The notes: generated by a model from the sequence alone, not told the origin. Shown: positions 1-5,755, numbered from the stretch's first letter. The stretch is DNA of 5,859 nucleotides from Bacillota bacterium (GCA_023395575.1 JAEWZA010000362.1:1-5859), one strand, 5' to 3'. Made by a program: numbers and translations.

Positions 1-662
1 CATTACATGTCATATATAGGTACCATAAAGAAAATCCTACACTGGCAATATATAGGGAGATTGAAGAAACACTTATTAATTGGTTAGCCTATAAAAGCGG
101 AAAAGGTATATATAAGGCTTTTATTGTCTTGGCTACAATGAGAAGAGAAGAACTAGCAGGAAGGGCAACCTTTTCTTGCAGATTTGATTATTTGAGCAAA
201 CGAATATCTGAAGCTGTACTACTGTTTAAAGATAAATTGCTATTAATAAAAGAAATGGAAAGCGAAGAAAACCCATTAGGTATGTGGGGAGAACTAATGT
301 ATGAAAACCAGTACCATTTTGATAAATATGGTTTCCTTATAATTAAGTTTGCTAATGATGGAGAAAGGGAAAAAATTGAAGAATATATAGCAACTAATTT
401 TGGCTTGAAAAATGAAAGATTAGAGAAAGCCGTTAACAAACTAATAGGTTACGAGGATATATGTAGAGAATGTTTATATTGGATTAGTACGGGAAATTAT
501 GTTGAAGAAGGAAAATGTGTAGAAGTTGAGGGGTACTCGGCTAACAAAATAGCTGAAACTACATATTTAAATCCTATAGGTGCATTTAATTATTTAATAT
601 CACTTAGGAAAAATCCAAAAGAAGCGTTAGATAATCTAAAAAAAGGATTGCCAAGAAAATAA
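1..662 (+). CDS. Hypothetical protein, C-terminal part (5' end outside window)
   Basis: The frame is open from position 3 to the TAA at 660-662, giving 219 visible residues. Possible internal starts (TTG 129, ATG 138) have no Shine-Dalgarno sequence in front, and the residues before them look like ordinary protein (for example HKENPTLAIYREIEETLINW). The gene therefore most likely begins before the window. The protein is soluble and highly charged, rich in Lys and Glu, with no membrane segment, signal peptide or catalytic motif that I can name. A Cys pair (ICREC) and a third Cys soon after (GKCVEVEG) lie in the last third. The tail, around TTYLNPIGAFNYLISLR and ending in LKKGLPRK, looks helical and conserved in style. 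I do not recognise the family. The next gene starts 71 bases downstream on the same strand. Confidence 0.75.
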   Translation, partial: LHVIYRYHKENPTLAIYREIEETLINWLAYKSGKGIYKAFIVLATMRREELAGRATFSCRFDYLSKRISEAVLLFKDKLLLIKEMESEENPLGMWGELMYENQYHFDKYGFLIIKFANDGEREKIEEYIATNFGLKNERLEKAVNKLIGYEDICRECLYWISTGNYVEEGKCVEVEGYSANKIAETTYLNPIGAFNYLISLRKNPKEALDNLKKGLPRK

Positions 663-673
663 ATGAGCATAGC

Positions 674-685
674 GTTATTAATAAC
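674..685. repeat. 12-base perfect palindrome GTTATTAATAAC
   Basis: GTTATTAATAAC is a perfect self-complementary dyad in the 71-base gap between the upstream hypothetical gene and the YwqG-like gene. It could be an operator for the downstream gene or a weak transcript hairpin. No T-run follows it, so it is not a standard terminator. I found no convincing promoter beside it. An AT-only dyad of this length can arise by chance in such AT-rich DNA. Confidence 0.3.
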
Positions 686-733
686 ATTTCTTGGTAGTGC
701 TAAATGCGATTTCGTAAAAAGGAGATGGTATCA

Positions 734-928
734 TTGGAAAATAGTTATAGACTAAATCTAACAAATGAACTTGAAAAGCATAGAGACAAATTGGAGAAGT
801 CAGTTAAGCCTTTTGTTAAAATTACTACAAAAAAGGGAAAAACACATGCATGGGAAAGTAAGTTTGGAGGAACACCATATTTACCTATAGGCTATGCATA
901 TCCTAAAGTATACAAGGGAATGCAATGA
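734..928 (+). CDS. N-terminal fragment of YwqG-like protein
   Basis: This 64-residue piece begins at TTG 734 behind AAAAAGGAG and ends at the TGA at 926-928. It contains a charged helix-like N-terminus (NELEKHRDKLEKSV) and the DUF1963 hallmark SKFGGTPYLPIGYAYP, then runs out after KGMQ. On its own it lacks most of the domain and is unlikely to fold as the family does. A longer version starting at ATG 704 is possible, but it would place the ribosome binding site inside the coding region. The downstream piece overlaps it by four bases (ATGA), an arrangement that allows ribosomes to restart. Confidence 0.6.
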   Translation: MENSYRLNLTNELEKHRDKLEKSVKPFVKITTKKGKTHAWESKFGGTPYLPIGYAYPKVYKGMQ

Positions 929-1527
929 GATTGTTAGCACAGATTAATTTTGAGGAATTACCTAACATAGAACGATTTCCTTCAAAAGGTATTCTACAGT
1001 TTTATATATCTGCAAGCGATGATGTCTATGGTGTAAATTTTGATAATCAGACTAGCCAAGAGAATTTCAAGGTTATTTATGTACCAGAAGTAGTAAAATA
1101 TAATTCGGAAATAATTACAGATTTTAGTTTCATTAATGTTTCAGCAGAAGATTATTTTCCGATAACATCAGAAGGTAGATTACATTTTAGTATTGAGCAT
1201 GCACCTGTTGCAAGTAATGATTTTCAGTTTGATAAAATATTTAATGAAGCAGCCTATAATATGTTTGATGAAAAAGAATACGATTGGTATGAAAAAGAAT
1301 ATTCAAGTGATGGTCATAAAGTTGGTGGATATGCTTATTTTACACAATATGATTCAAGAGACAATAACACTTATAATGATTATGAAACGTTATTACTCCA
1401 AATTGATACTGATGATGAATTGGGTCTTATGTGGGGTGATTGCGGAGTAGCGAATTTCTTTATACGGACTGAAGACTTAGAAAGACTTGACTTCACAAAA
1501 GTACTATATAATTGGGATTGCGGTTAA
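925..1527 (+). CDS. C-terminal fragment of YwqG-like DUF1963 protein
   Basis: This 200-residue frame holds about three quarters of the DUF1963 domain, from LLAQINFEELP to the terminal YNWDCG. Its ATG (925-927) overlaps the TGA of the upstream piece. No clear Shine-Dalgarno sequence precedes it apart from a weak AAGGGA at 914-919, so expression would depend on termination and re-initiation. The protein is acidic, aromatic-rich and soluble, with no signal peptide. The acidic segment between FDEKEYDWYEKEY and the conserved GGYAYFTQYD is typical of the family. The region keeps full coding character to its end with no second lesion, so the frameshift is recent, tolerated or an artefact. A strong terminator starts 23 bases after the stop. 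Confidence 0.65.
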   Translation: MRLLAQINFEELPNIERFPSKGILQFYISASDDVYGVNFDNQTSQENFKVIYVPEVVKYNSEIITDFSFINVSAEDYFPITSEGRLHFSIEHAPVASNDFQFDKIFNEAAYNMFDEKEYDWYEKEYSSDGHKVGGYAYFTQYDSRDNNTYNDYETLLLQIDTDDELGLMWGDCGVANFFIRTEDLERLDFTKVLYNWDCG

Positions 1528-1550
1528 TTTAAATACGAAATCTACATTTA

Positions 1551-1588
1551 AAAAAGCAACCGATATTTTCATATCGCTTGCTTTTTTT
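1551..1588 (+). terminator. Rho-independent terminator after the YwqG-like gene
   Basis: A stem pairs CGATAT (1561-1566) with ATATCG (1571-1576) around a TTTC loop. After one C-C mismatch it continues with GCAA (1556-1559) pairing TTGC (1578-1581) and an A-run pairing the T-run. Seven Ts at 1582-1588 follow on the + strand. The A-run on the other arm means it could also stop minus-strand transcripts. Confidence 0.9.
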
Positions 1589-1609
1589 GTGGTTTGGACT
1601 TACATTTAA

Positions 1610-1638
1610 TTACCCGTAATCTTCGATTACTTTATACT
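1610..1638 (+). promoter_or_regulatory. Possible promoter with dyad GTAATC-TTC-GATTAC in its spacer
   Basis: TATACT at 1633-1638 is a good -10 hexamer. Seventeen bases upstream lies TTACCC (1610-1615), a weak -35. The spacer holds a perfect inverted repeat, GTAATC (1616-1621) and GATTAC (1625-1630), around TTC. A protein bound there would overlap RNA polymerase. The weak -35 and the absence of a nearby gene keep this tentative. Confidence 0.3.
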
Positions 1639-1685
1639 AGAAAGGGTTACAGAAAAATTGTCGCAGTTTTTTTAATTTGTATAAC

Positions 1686-1740
1686 TCAACTTTCCTAGTT
1701 GAAAATTGCAGGTGTTAAACTTATCAATGTAAAGTTGATA
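1686..1740 (+). repeat. Two mutually exclusive hairpins
   Basis: TCAACT (1686-1691) pairs perfectly with AGTTGA (1697-1702) around the loop TTCCT. The same left arm, as TCAACTTT (1686-1693), also pairs perfectly with AAAGTTGA (1731-1738). The second right arm alternatively pairs with TATCAA (1722-1727) as TTGATA (1735-1740). Competing pairings like these occur in attenuators, but the stems are short and AT-rich, so this is only suggestive. Confidence 0.3.
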
Positions 1741-1756
1741 TAAAACCCGAATTAAA

Positions 1757-1800
1757 AAAGCTCAGGCTATCTTTATAATGACAAGTATAGCTTGAGCTTT
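1757..1800 (-). terminator. 14-base-pair hairpin, terminator-like on the minus strand
   Basis: AAAGCTCAGGCTAT (1757-1770) pairs with ATAGCTTGAGCTTT (1787-1800) with a single wobble pair around a 16-base loop. On the minus strand the stem runs into six Ts (complement of the A-run 1754-1759), the form of an intrinsic terminator. On the + strand only three Ts end the stem and no further T-run follows. No minus-strand gene is visible to its right, so it may end an unrecognised transcript or be a relic. Confidence 0.55.
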
Positions 1801-1968
1801 AAGCTTTAATTTAAAGTATGATGGAAGGACAGTTACTCAAAAAGCTTAACGGGAATCTATAAGAACATGCCAGAAAAATTAATAATAACACTGTACTAAC
1901 TTAATTGTTTTTGTTAAGATTAAAGCTACAAAATGTCTATTTGCTAATCAAAATAGAATTATGAACTG

Positions 1969-1999
1969 TGTCAAAAGAAGGGCACAATGGTGCCTGACA
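1969..1999. repeat. REP-like hairpin with GGCAC/GTGCC and TGTC/GACA arms
   Basis: GGCAC (1981-1985) pairs with GTGCC (1990-1994) around AATG, and outside it TGTC (1969-1972) can pair with GACA (1996-1999) across an asymmetric bulge. The GGTGCCTGACA string at 1989-1999 resembles a hairpin repeat that I recall as dispersed in many Firmicute genomes (GTGTCAGGCACC type). It ends 28 bases before the transporter start and could influence that gene's mRNA. Only one copy is present in the window. Confidence 0.35.
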
Positions 2000-2027
2000 G
2001 AATTATAGATACAGGAATGGAGAACTA

Positions 2028-3302
2028 GTGAATATTGTACAAAAAATAAAAACTCTGTGGACGCATCCACTGATTAAATTGCTGAAAAATAACAAAGGAA
2101 ATCCAAGAACTCTCATTTTGATGGAGCCTCTCTGGGGGATTCCGTATAACTTAATCGCACCTTTTGCCACGCTATATATGTACACGCAGGGAATAACAGA
2201 CGTTGAAATTGGACTAATTCTGTCCATTGCTATGTTTGTTCAGGTGTTTTTTTCCTTCTTTGGTGGTATAATCACCGATAAGTTGGGGCGAAAAGTTACA
2301 ACCATGCTGGGCGATTTCTTTGGCTGGGGTGTTGCTTGCTTGATATGGGCTATTTCTGATAACTTTTGGCTCTTTCTAATTGCGGTTTTGTTTAACAGCT
2401 TTGAACAGATTAACCAAACAGCATGGTTTTGCTTACTGATTGAAGATGCAGATCCAAAGGATTTAGTAGGAGTATATACCTGGGCAAACATTGGAGGCTT
2501 AGTTGCAATCTTTTTTGCACCAATATCGGGCATGTTGATAAATACATTTTCCGTAGTTCCAGTAATCCGGGTTTTATATTTGGTTTTTGCTATGAACATG
2601 CTGATTAAGTCGATTATCACTTTCCGATATTGTGATGAAACTCGGCAAGGAAAGATTCGAATGGCAGAGACGAAAAATACCTCTGTTTTACAGATGATAT
2701 ATGAATACAGGGTTCTAATACCAAAAGTGCTAAAGAATAAAGAGATTATGAAAGTGGTTATTGTCTCTGTGATATTACACATAACGAATCTTGTTAGCAC
2801 TAACTTCTTTAGCTTGTATGTAACACAAAGGCTAGGTATAGCAGATCGCTATCTGGCTTTTTTTCCAATTTTGAATGCAGCAGTGATGTTGATTTTCATG
2901 ATTGGAATTCAGCACCGCTTAGATTCTGTAAAATTCCGGATACCTATGTGGATTGGATTGGTTTTATATGCTGCGTGCTCTATTCTTCTGATACTGACTC
3001 CAATCGGTAATATCCTGCTTATTATTATATATGTCTTTGTTGGGGCAGTAGCCAGTGTACTTGTAATACCTCGTAAAGATGCCTTGCTTCAGCTAACCAT
3101 TAATCCAGCAGAACGAGCACGTATCAATGCTTTGATTATGTCCTTTACCATTGCTTTTGCCTCACCATTTGGATATTTAGCTGGATGGTTATCAAGTATT
3201 GACCGCCGCTTGCCATTTGTGTTTACATTTGCTATTTTTGTGGTAGCAATAATTATTGTTGGTCGTATCCGGGATCCTGAGTTCGAGGAAGCACAATTGT
3301 AG
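2028..3302 (+). CDS. Major facilitator superfamily (MFS) transporter
   Basis: This 424-residue, very hydrophobic protein has the length and pattern of an MFS permease with about 12 membrane helices in two halves. The MFS motif A is clear at residues 80-89 in the loop after helix 2 (GIITDKLGRK, with Asp84, Gly87 and Arg88). A long polar central loop lies near residues 200-240, between the halves. A cytoplasmic N-terminus of about 30 residues precedes helix 1, which starts near EPLWGIPYN. It should act in the cytoplasmic membrane as a proton-coupled uniporter, symporter or exporter; the substrate is unknown, and drug efflux or sugar transport are the usual family roles. GTG 2028 is chosen because GGAG (2019-2022) lies 5 bases upstream and the frame is closed by TGA at 1995-1997 with no ATG between. 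The next in-frame ATG (codon 32) would remove the polar tail. It appears to be transcribed alone. Confidence 0.9.
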   Translation: MNIVQKIKTLWTHPLIKLLKNNKGNPRTLILMEPLWGIPYNLIAPFATLYMYTQGITDVEIGLILSIAMFVQVFFSFFGGIITDKLGRKVTTMLGDFFGWGVACLIWAISDNFWLFLIAVLFNSFEQINQTAWFCLLIEDADPKDLVGVYTWANIGGLVAIFFAPISGMLINTFSVVPVIRVLYLVFAMNMLIKSIITFRYCDETRQGKIRMAETKNTSVLQMIYEYRVLIPKVLKNKEIMKVVIVSVILHITNLVSTNFFSLYVTQRLGIADRYLAFFPILNAAVMLIFMIGIQHRLDSVKFRIPMWIGLVLYAACSILLILTPIGNILLIIIYVFVGAVASVLVIPRKDALLQLTINPAERARINALIMSFTIAFASPFGYLAGWLSSIDRRLPFVFTFAIFVVAIIIVGRIRDPEFEEAQL

Positions 3303-3314
3303 GTTTGAATATAG

Positions 3315-3336
3315 CTTGGAATTTTATTATTCTAAG
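3315..3336 (+). terminator. Weak hairpin after the MFS gene
   Basis: CTTGGAAT (3315-3322) pairs with ATTCTAAG (3329-3336), with one G-T wobble and a TTTATT loop, 12 bases after the MFS stop. It is in the right place to end that transcript. It lacks a T-run and is AT-rich, so termination would be inefficient. Confidence 0.25.
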
Positions 3337-3364
3337 AAATAAATATACTTGGTTAGATTGATTA

Positions 3365-3377
3365 CCAAATATTTTGG
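3365..3377. promoter_or_regulatory. Operator-like dyad CCAAA-TAT-TTTGG
   Basis: This is a perfect inverted repeat with 5-base arms around TAT. It ends three bases before the proposed -35 hexamer of the ABC exporter. A second, overlapping pair, TTGGT (3349-3353) with ACCAA (3364-3368), makes the site look like a regulator-binding region. No regulator gene is present in the window. Confidence 0.35.
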
Positions 3378-3380
3378 ATA

Positions 3381-3409
3381 TTTACTAGTGAGTCAGAAAA
3401 TATTATAAA
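3381..3409 (+). promoter_or_regulatory. Putative sigma-A promoter of the ABC exporter operon
   Basis: TTTACT (3381-3386) and TATAAA (3404-3409) are separated by exactly 17 bases. Transcription would start near 3416, leaving a leader of about 34 bases before the ATPase start. The hexamers match consensus at four of six (-35) and five of six (-10) positions. The gap of well over 100 bases after the MFS gene supports a separate promoter. Confidence 0.45.
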
Positions 3410-3449
3410 CTCCATAACATTAAAAAGTAAATAAAAGGTGGTGCTAATC

Positions 3450-4370
3450 TTGGGAAAAATTATCAAGGTCAGTAATTTGATGAAAAATTACGGACCAGTT
3501 GAGGCTGTAAAGAATATATCGTTTGAAGTTGAAAGAGGAACTTTGTTTGCTTTCTTAGGTACAAATGGGGCTGGTAAATCCACCACTATAGATATTTTAT
3601 CTACATTAATAACAAAGAATTCCGGTAGCGTTGTGATTAATGATTGGGAACTTGGAAAGGATGATCAAAAAATCCGCAAAGATATCGGTGTTGTGTTCCA
3701 AAATAGTGTTTTAGATAATTTACTTACCGTAAGAGAGAATCTGTCTATTAGAGGCTCATTTTACGGGTTGAGCGGCTCTGAATTAAAGAAGAGGATAAAA
3801 GAGGCTTCTAAAATAACAGAATGTGGCGAATTTATAGACCGTAGGTATGGCAAGCTTTCCGGAGGACAAAAAAGAAGAGCGGATATTGCAAGGGCATTGA
3901 TAAATCAGCCAAAGATATTATTTTTAGATGAGCCTACAACAGGTTTGGATCCTAAAACAAGGAAGTCCATTTGGAATACAATTGGAGAAATGCAAAAGCA
4001 TATAGGGATGACGGTTTTTCTGACAACACATTACATGGAAGAAGCTGCAAATGCGGATAAAATTACAATTATAAATCAAGGACAAATTGTCGCTGAAGGT
4101 ACTCCAAATGACTTGAAGGAAAAGTACACCAATGACTTACTCAAAATTTATGATGCAGGGAATGTTGTTGTACGATATTTAATTGAAAAAAGGATACCTC
4201 ACAAAATAGACAAGAACGTAGTTTTGGTTATTATCAAGACTGCTGAAAGTGCAATAAACATATTAGCTGATTTAAGGGATTCTATTACCTCTTTTGAAAT
4301 GATACACGGTAATATGGATGATGTATTCTTAAAAGCGATAGGACAAAGTCAGGAGGAAGCTGAATGTTAA
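3450..4370 (+). CDS. ABC exporter ATP-binding protein (drug/antibiotic-type, ABC-2 system)
   Basis: This 306-residue cytoplasmic ATPase powers the adjacent membrane subunit. All ABC motifs are intact: Walker A GTNGAGKST (residues 37-45), Q-loop Gln84 (VVFQNS), signature LSGGQKRR (136-143), Walker B ILFLDEP (156-162), D-loop GLDP (165-168) and the switch His194 (TTHYMEEA). A C-terminal extension of about 100 residues follows, as in DrrA-like drug-export ATPases. I chose TTG 3450 because the Shine-Dalgarno-like AAGGTGGTG (3435-3443) sits 6 bases ahead and the protein then begins MGKIIKVSNL, typical of the family. The in-frame GTG codons at 3438 and 3441 lie inside that ribosome binding site. 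The gene overlaps the permease start by 7 bases and carries the permease's AGGAGG within its own 3' end, so the two are coupled. Substrate is unknown; drugs, bacteriocins or lipids are usual. Confidence 0.93.
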   Translation: MGKIIKVSNLMKNYGPVEAVKNISFEVERGTLFAFLGTNGAGKSTTIDILSTLITKNSGSVVINDWELGKDDQKIRKDIGVVFQNSVLDNLLTVRENLSIRGSFYGLSGSELKKRIKEASKITECGEFIDRRYGKLSGGQKRRADIARALINQPKILFLDEPTTGLDPKTRKSIWNTIGEMQKHIGMTVFLTTHYMEEAANADKITIINQGQIVAEGTPNDLKEKYTNDLLKIYDAGNVVVRYLIEKRIPHKIDKNVVLVIIKTAESAINILADLRDSITSFEMIHGNMDDVFLKAIGQSQEEAEC

Positions 4371-5248
4371 GAAAACTAATTTATCGAAATTGTAAACTTT
4401 ACTTCAGAGACAGGACGTCAGTATTTTTTTCTATGCTGGCAGTTCTGATAGTGATAGTGTTATATGCTTTGTTTTTAGCAAAGCTGCAGGTGGATTCTGT
4501 AAATCAGCAAACAAATGGTGTACTTAACGGAGACACTCTGTCCTATCTTATAAATAGCTGGATTTTAGCAGGATTTTTGTCCATTACTACACTTACAAGT
4601 ACATTAGGTGCATTAGGAACAATGGTAAATGACCGATATAGCAGAATTGTTATGGACTTTAAAAGCTCTCCACTTTCAACAATGATCTATCCAGTTTCAT
4701 GTGTAATATCATCATTTACAGTTGGAACAATCATAAGTGTAATGTCCTTTGTAGTTTATGGGGGGTACATATATTTTGACACCGGATATTTCTTTAGTAT
4801 TGAAATGATTTTAAAATGTCTTGGACTAATTTGTCTGTCTGCTATGATGAGTGCTGCATTAATGGGGTTTATGGTGTCCTTTTTTTCAACAATCAGCGCA
4901 TATTCATCTGCCAGTCTGATAATTGGAACAACAATAGGATTTTTAAATGGGCTTTATGTACCTATGGGGGCATTACCTGAAAACATTCAAAGTATATTAA
5001 AGTTCCTGCCCTTCGGTCATATAGCTTCACTATTCAGGCGTGTACTTATGCAGGAATCAATGGATTTGTGCTTTAATAATGCTCCTGCTTCTGCCCGCGA
5101 AAGTTACACTCTTGATTTTGCAGTGATTTTGGACTGGAATGGAAGTGAAATAAGCTGGCACATTTCAATTTTATTTATCTTAGGAGTATTACTTGTTTCA
5201 TTAATACTGTTTTTTATTAATTTCAAGCGCAAAAAGCAAGAAATATAA
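4364..5248 (+). CDS. ABC-2 type transporter permease
   Basis: This 294-residue integral membrane protein forms the translocation pore with the preceding ATPase. I see six hydrophobic segments at about residues 20-40, 62-86, 106-136, 147-174, 178-200 and 266-287, the normal ABC-2 layout. The short N-terminal amphipathic region (RKLIYRNCKLYFRDRTSV) and the family-type stretch GLYVPMGALPENIQ, followed by LKFLPFGHIASLFRR after helix 5, support the call. A polar loop of about 65 residues separates helices 5 and 6. The ATG is set by AGGAGG (4351-4356) seven bases upstream. Its start overlaps the ATPase stop, which suggests equal expression. One permease gene implies that the exporter works as a homodimer. 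No immunity, LytTR or TetR gene follows, so the substrate stays open. Confidence 0.92.
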   Translation: MLRKLIYRNCKLYFRDRTSVFFSMLAVLIVIVLYALFLAKLQVDSVNQQTNGVLNGDTLSYLINSWILAGFLSITTLTSTLGALGTMVNDRYSRIVMDFKSSPLSTMIYPVSCVISSFTVGTIISVMSFVVYGGYIYFDTGYFFSIEMILKCLGLICLSAMMSAALMGFMVSFFSTISAYSSASLIIGTTIGFLNGLYVPMGALPENIQSILKFLPFGHIASLFRRVLMQESMDLCFNNAPASARESYTLDFAVILDWNGSEISWHISILFILGVLLVSLILFFINFKRKKQEI

Positions 5249-5459
5249 ATTTATTAAGTTCTACATGTTAGCTAATGTTACGCCTATTCGCTCCTCATGG
5301 TACGTTACTTTTGGTCAGATTTAACATATCAATATTTATCTTTAGAAAAACTGCATAAGTTTTGTTATAAGGAGTTAAATTGCTTATAATAACACAAAAA
5401 TGTAAAAAGGTAGTAAAATTTTAGACTATATTGTACGATAATAATAATGTATATCTTAA
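5249..5459. other. Non-coding stretch after the ABC operon
   Basis: I see no gene in these 211 bases. A weak AT-rich hairpin, AAAACT (5347-5352) with AGTTTT (5358-5363), could slow transcription. A second inverted repeat pairs TTATAAG (5365-5371) with CTTATAA (5383-5389). No strong terminator for the ABC operon lies here; the next one on the + strand is at 5756-5802. Confidence 0.5.
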
Positions 5460-5630
5460 TTAATCATTTGCATTTTGAAGGATTAAGTTTTTGGCACCGC
5501 TACCTATAAGAACAGGCACCGCACCAATGCCATAATTATATTTTAAATCTTTACACAATTCTTGCATCATCCCTCCACAGAGTTGCCTCATTTTATGGAG
5601 AAATTCTTTGTCTTCAATTTCGTGATACAT
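5460..5630 (-). pseudogene. N-terminal fragment of a nucleotidyltransferase-like protein
   Basis: On the minus strand, ATG at 5630 opens a 56-residue frame ending in TAA at 5460. The sequence contains HKMRQLCGGMMQELCKDLK followed by VPVLIGSGAKNLILQNAND. From memory, this matches the beginning of an uncharacterised Firmicute family with the pattern GSGARNLxTQNxxxPIDLDYNL, in which the GS and later D-x-D motifs suggest a nucleotidyltransferase fold. Here the frame stops right after NAND, before the expected D-x-D, and no other frame to the left resumes the pattern, so the catalytic part is lost. GGAGG (5647-5643) precedes the ATG by 12 bases, rather far; the nearer ATG (5638) leads only to a 16-codon frame. 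An upstream in-frame TTG (5675) lies before the ribosome binding site. The family call is tentative; the truncation is a clearer inference if the family is right. Confidence 0.5.
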
Positions 5631-5665
5631 AACGTCATCTTTCCTCCTTTTTCCAAACCGTCCAT

Positions 5666-5675
5666 TTGACGTCAA
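5666..5675. promoter_or_regulatory. 10-base palindrome TTGACGTCAA near the transcription start
   Basis: This perfect palindrome lies about 17 bases downstream of the minus-strand -10 hexamer (5697-5692), in the early transcribed leader of the truncated gene. A repressor bound there would block transcription. No known regulator is assigned. Confidence 0.35.
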
Positions 5676-5691
5676 TGCATCAAATTTTTAT

Positions 5692-5720
5692 ATAATACCT
5701 TGGAATGTGTGATTTGTCAA
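5692..5720 (-). promoter_or_regulatory. Near-consensus sigma-A promoter, minus strand
   Basis: Read on the minus strand, TTGACA (5720-5715) is a perfect -35. It is followed after 17 bases by TATTAT (5697-5692), a five-of-six -10. Transcription would begin near 5685 and run into the truncated gene at 5630-5460. This is the best promoter in the window. Confidence 0.75.
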
Positions 5721-5755
5721 TAATTTTGCATAAATAAAAAATTATTATTAAAAAT

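Larger units (their letters stand above)
734..1527 (+). pseudogene. YwqG-like DUF1963 gene split by a one-base frameshift
   Basis: Read across the two frames this is one full-length DUF1963 protein of about 265 residues, close to the roughly 260 of Bacillus subtilis YwqG. The first piece carries the N-terminal conserved stretch SKFGGTPYLPIGYAYP. The second starts at LLAQINFEELP and continues through GILQFYIS, DDVYG, GGYAYFTQYD, GLMWGDCGVANFFI and the terminal YNWDCG. The break lies at 922-926: the sequence reads gcaatgaga, and one more A (gcaaatgaga) would restore an uninterrupted KGMQMRLLAQ. I chose TTG 734 as the start because AAAAAGGAG at 716-724 lies 9 bases upstream; ATG 704 has no such signal and ATG 725 abuts it. 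The function of DUF1963 is unknown. B. subtilis ywqG lies near the ywqH-L toxin/immunity genes, but no toxin is visible here. This could be a real mutation or a sequencing error in a short A-run. Confidence 0.85.
1589..2027. other. Gene-free interval of about 440 bases with several inverted repeats
   Basis: No open frame here has both a ribosome binding site and protein-like composition, and all frames are broken frequently. No tRNA cloverleaf or recognisable riboswitch core is visible. The stretch holds a possible promoter with an internal dyad (1610-1638), two mutually exclusive hairpins (1686-1740), a long hairpin (1757-1800) and a REP-like hairpin (1969-1999). Positions 1801-1960 show nothing I can name and may be decayed coding sequence. 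Confidence 0.6.

Noticed and set aside
188..439. 83-codon open frame on the minus strand
   Set aside because: It is antisense to the left-edge gene, has Ser/Ile/Leu-rich shadow composition and no ribosome binding site.
704..733. ATG 704 as start of the YwqG-like gene
   Set aside because: There is no ribosome binding site ahead of it, and the AAAAAGGAG at 716-724 fits TTG 734 with 9-base spacing.
1193..1450. 85-codon open frame on the + strand inside the YwqG-like gene
   Set aside because: It is rich in Met, Ile and Leu, as expected for an out-of-frame reading of AT-rich DNA; the conserved DUF1963 frame covers it.
1801..1960. Possible decayed coding sequence or transposase remnant
   Set aside because: Short readable pieces such as YKNMPEKLI occur, but stops interrupt every frame and I recognise no family.
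2003..2800. Two minus-strand open frames (2227-2003 and 2800-2240) opposite the MFS gene
   Set aside because: Both are shadows of a strongly supported membrane transporter gene, with no own start signals.
3438..3449. GTG 3438 as start of the ABC ATPase
   Set aside because: The codon lies within the AAGGTGGTG ribosome binding site that serves TTG 3450.
5380..5424. 14-codon frame starting TTG behind AAGGAG at 5369-5374
   Set aside because: The spacing is good, but the peptide is very short and lysine-rich with no recognisable role; chance is likely in this AT-rich stretch.
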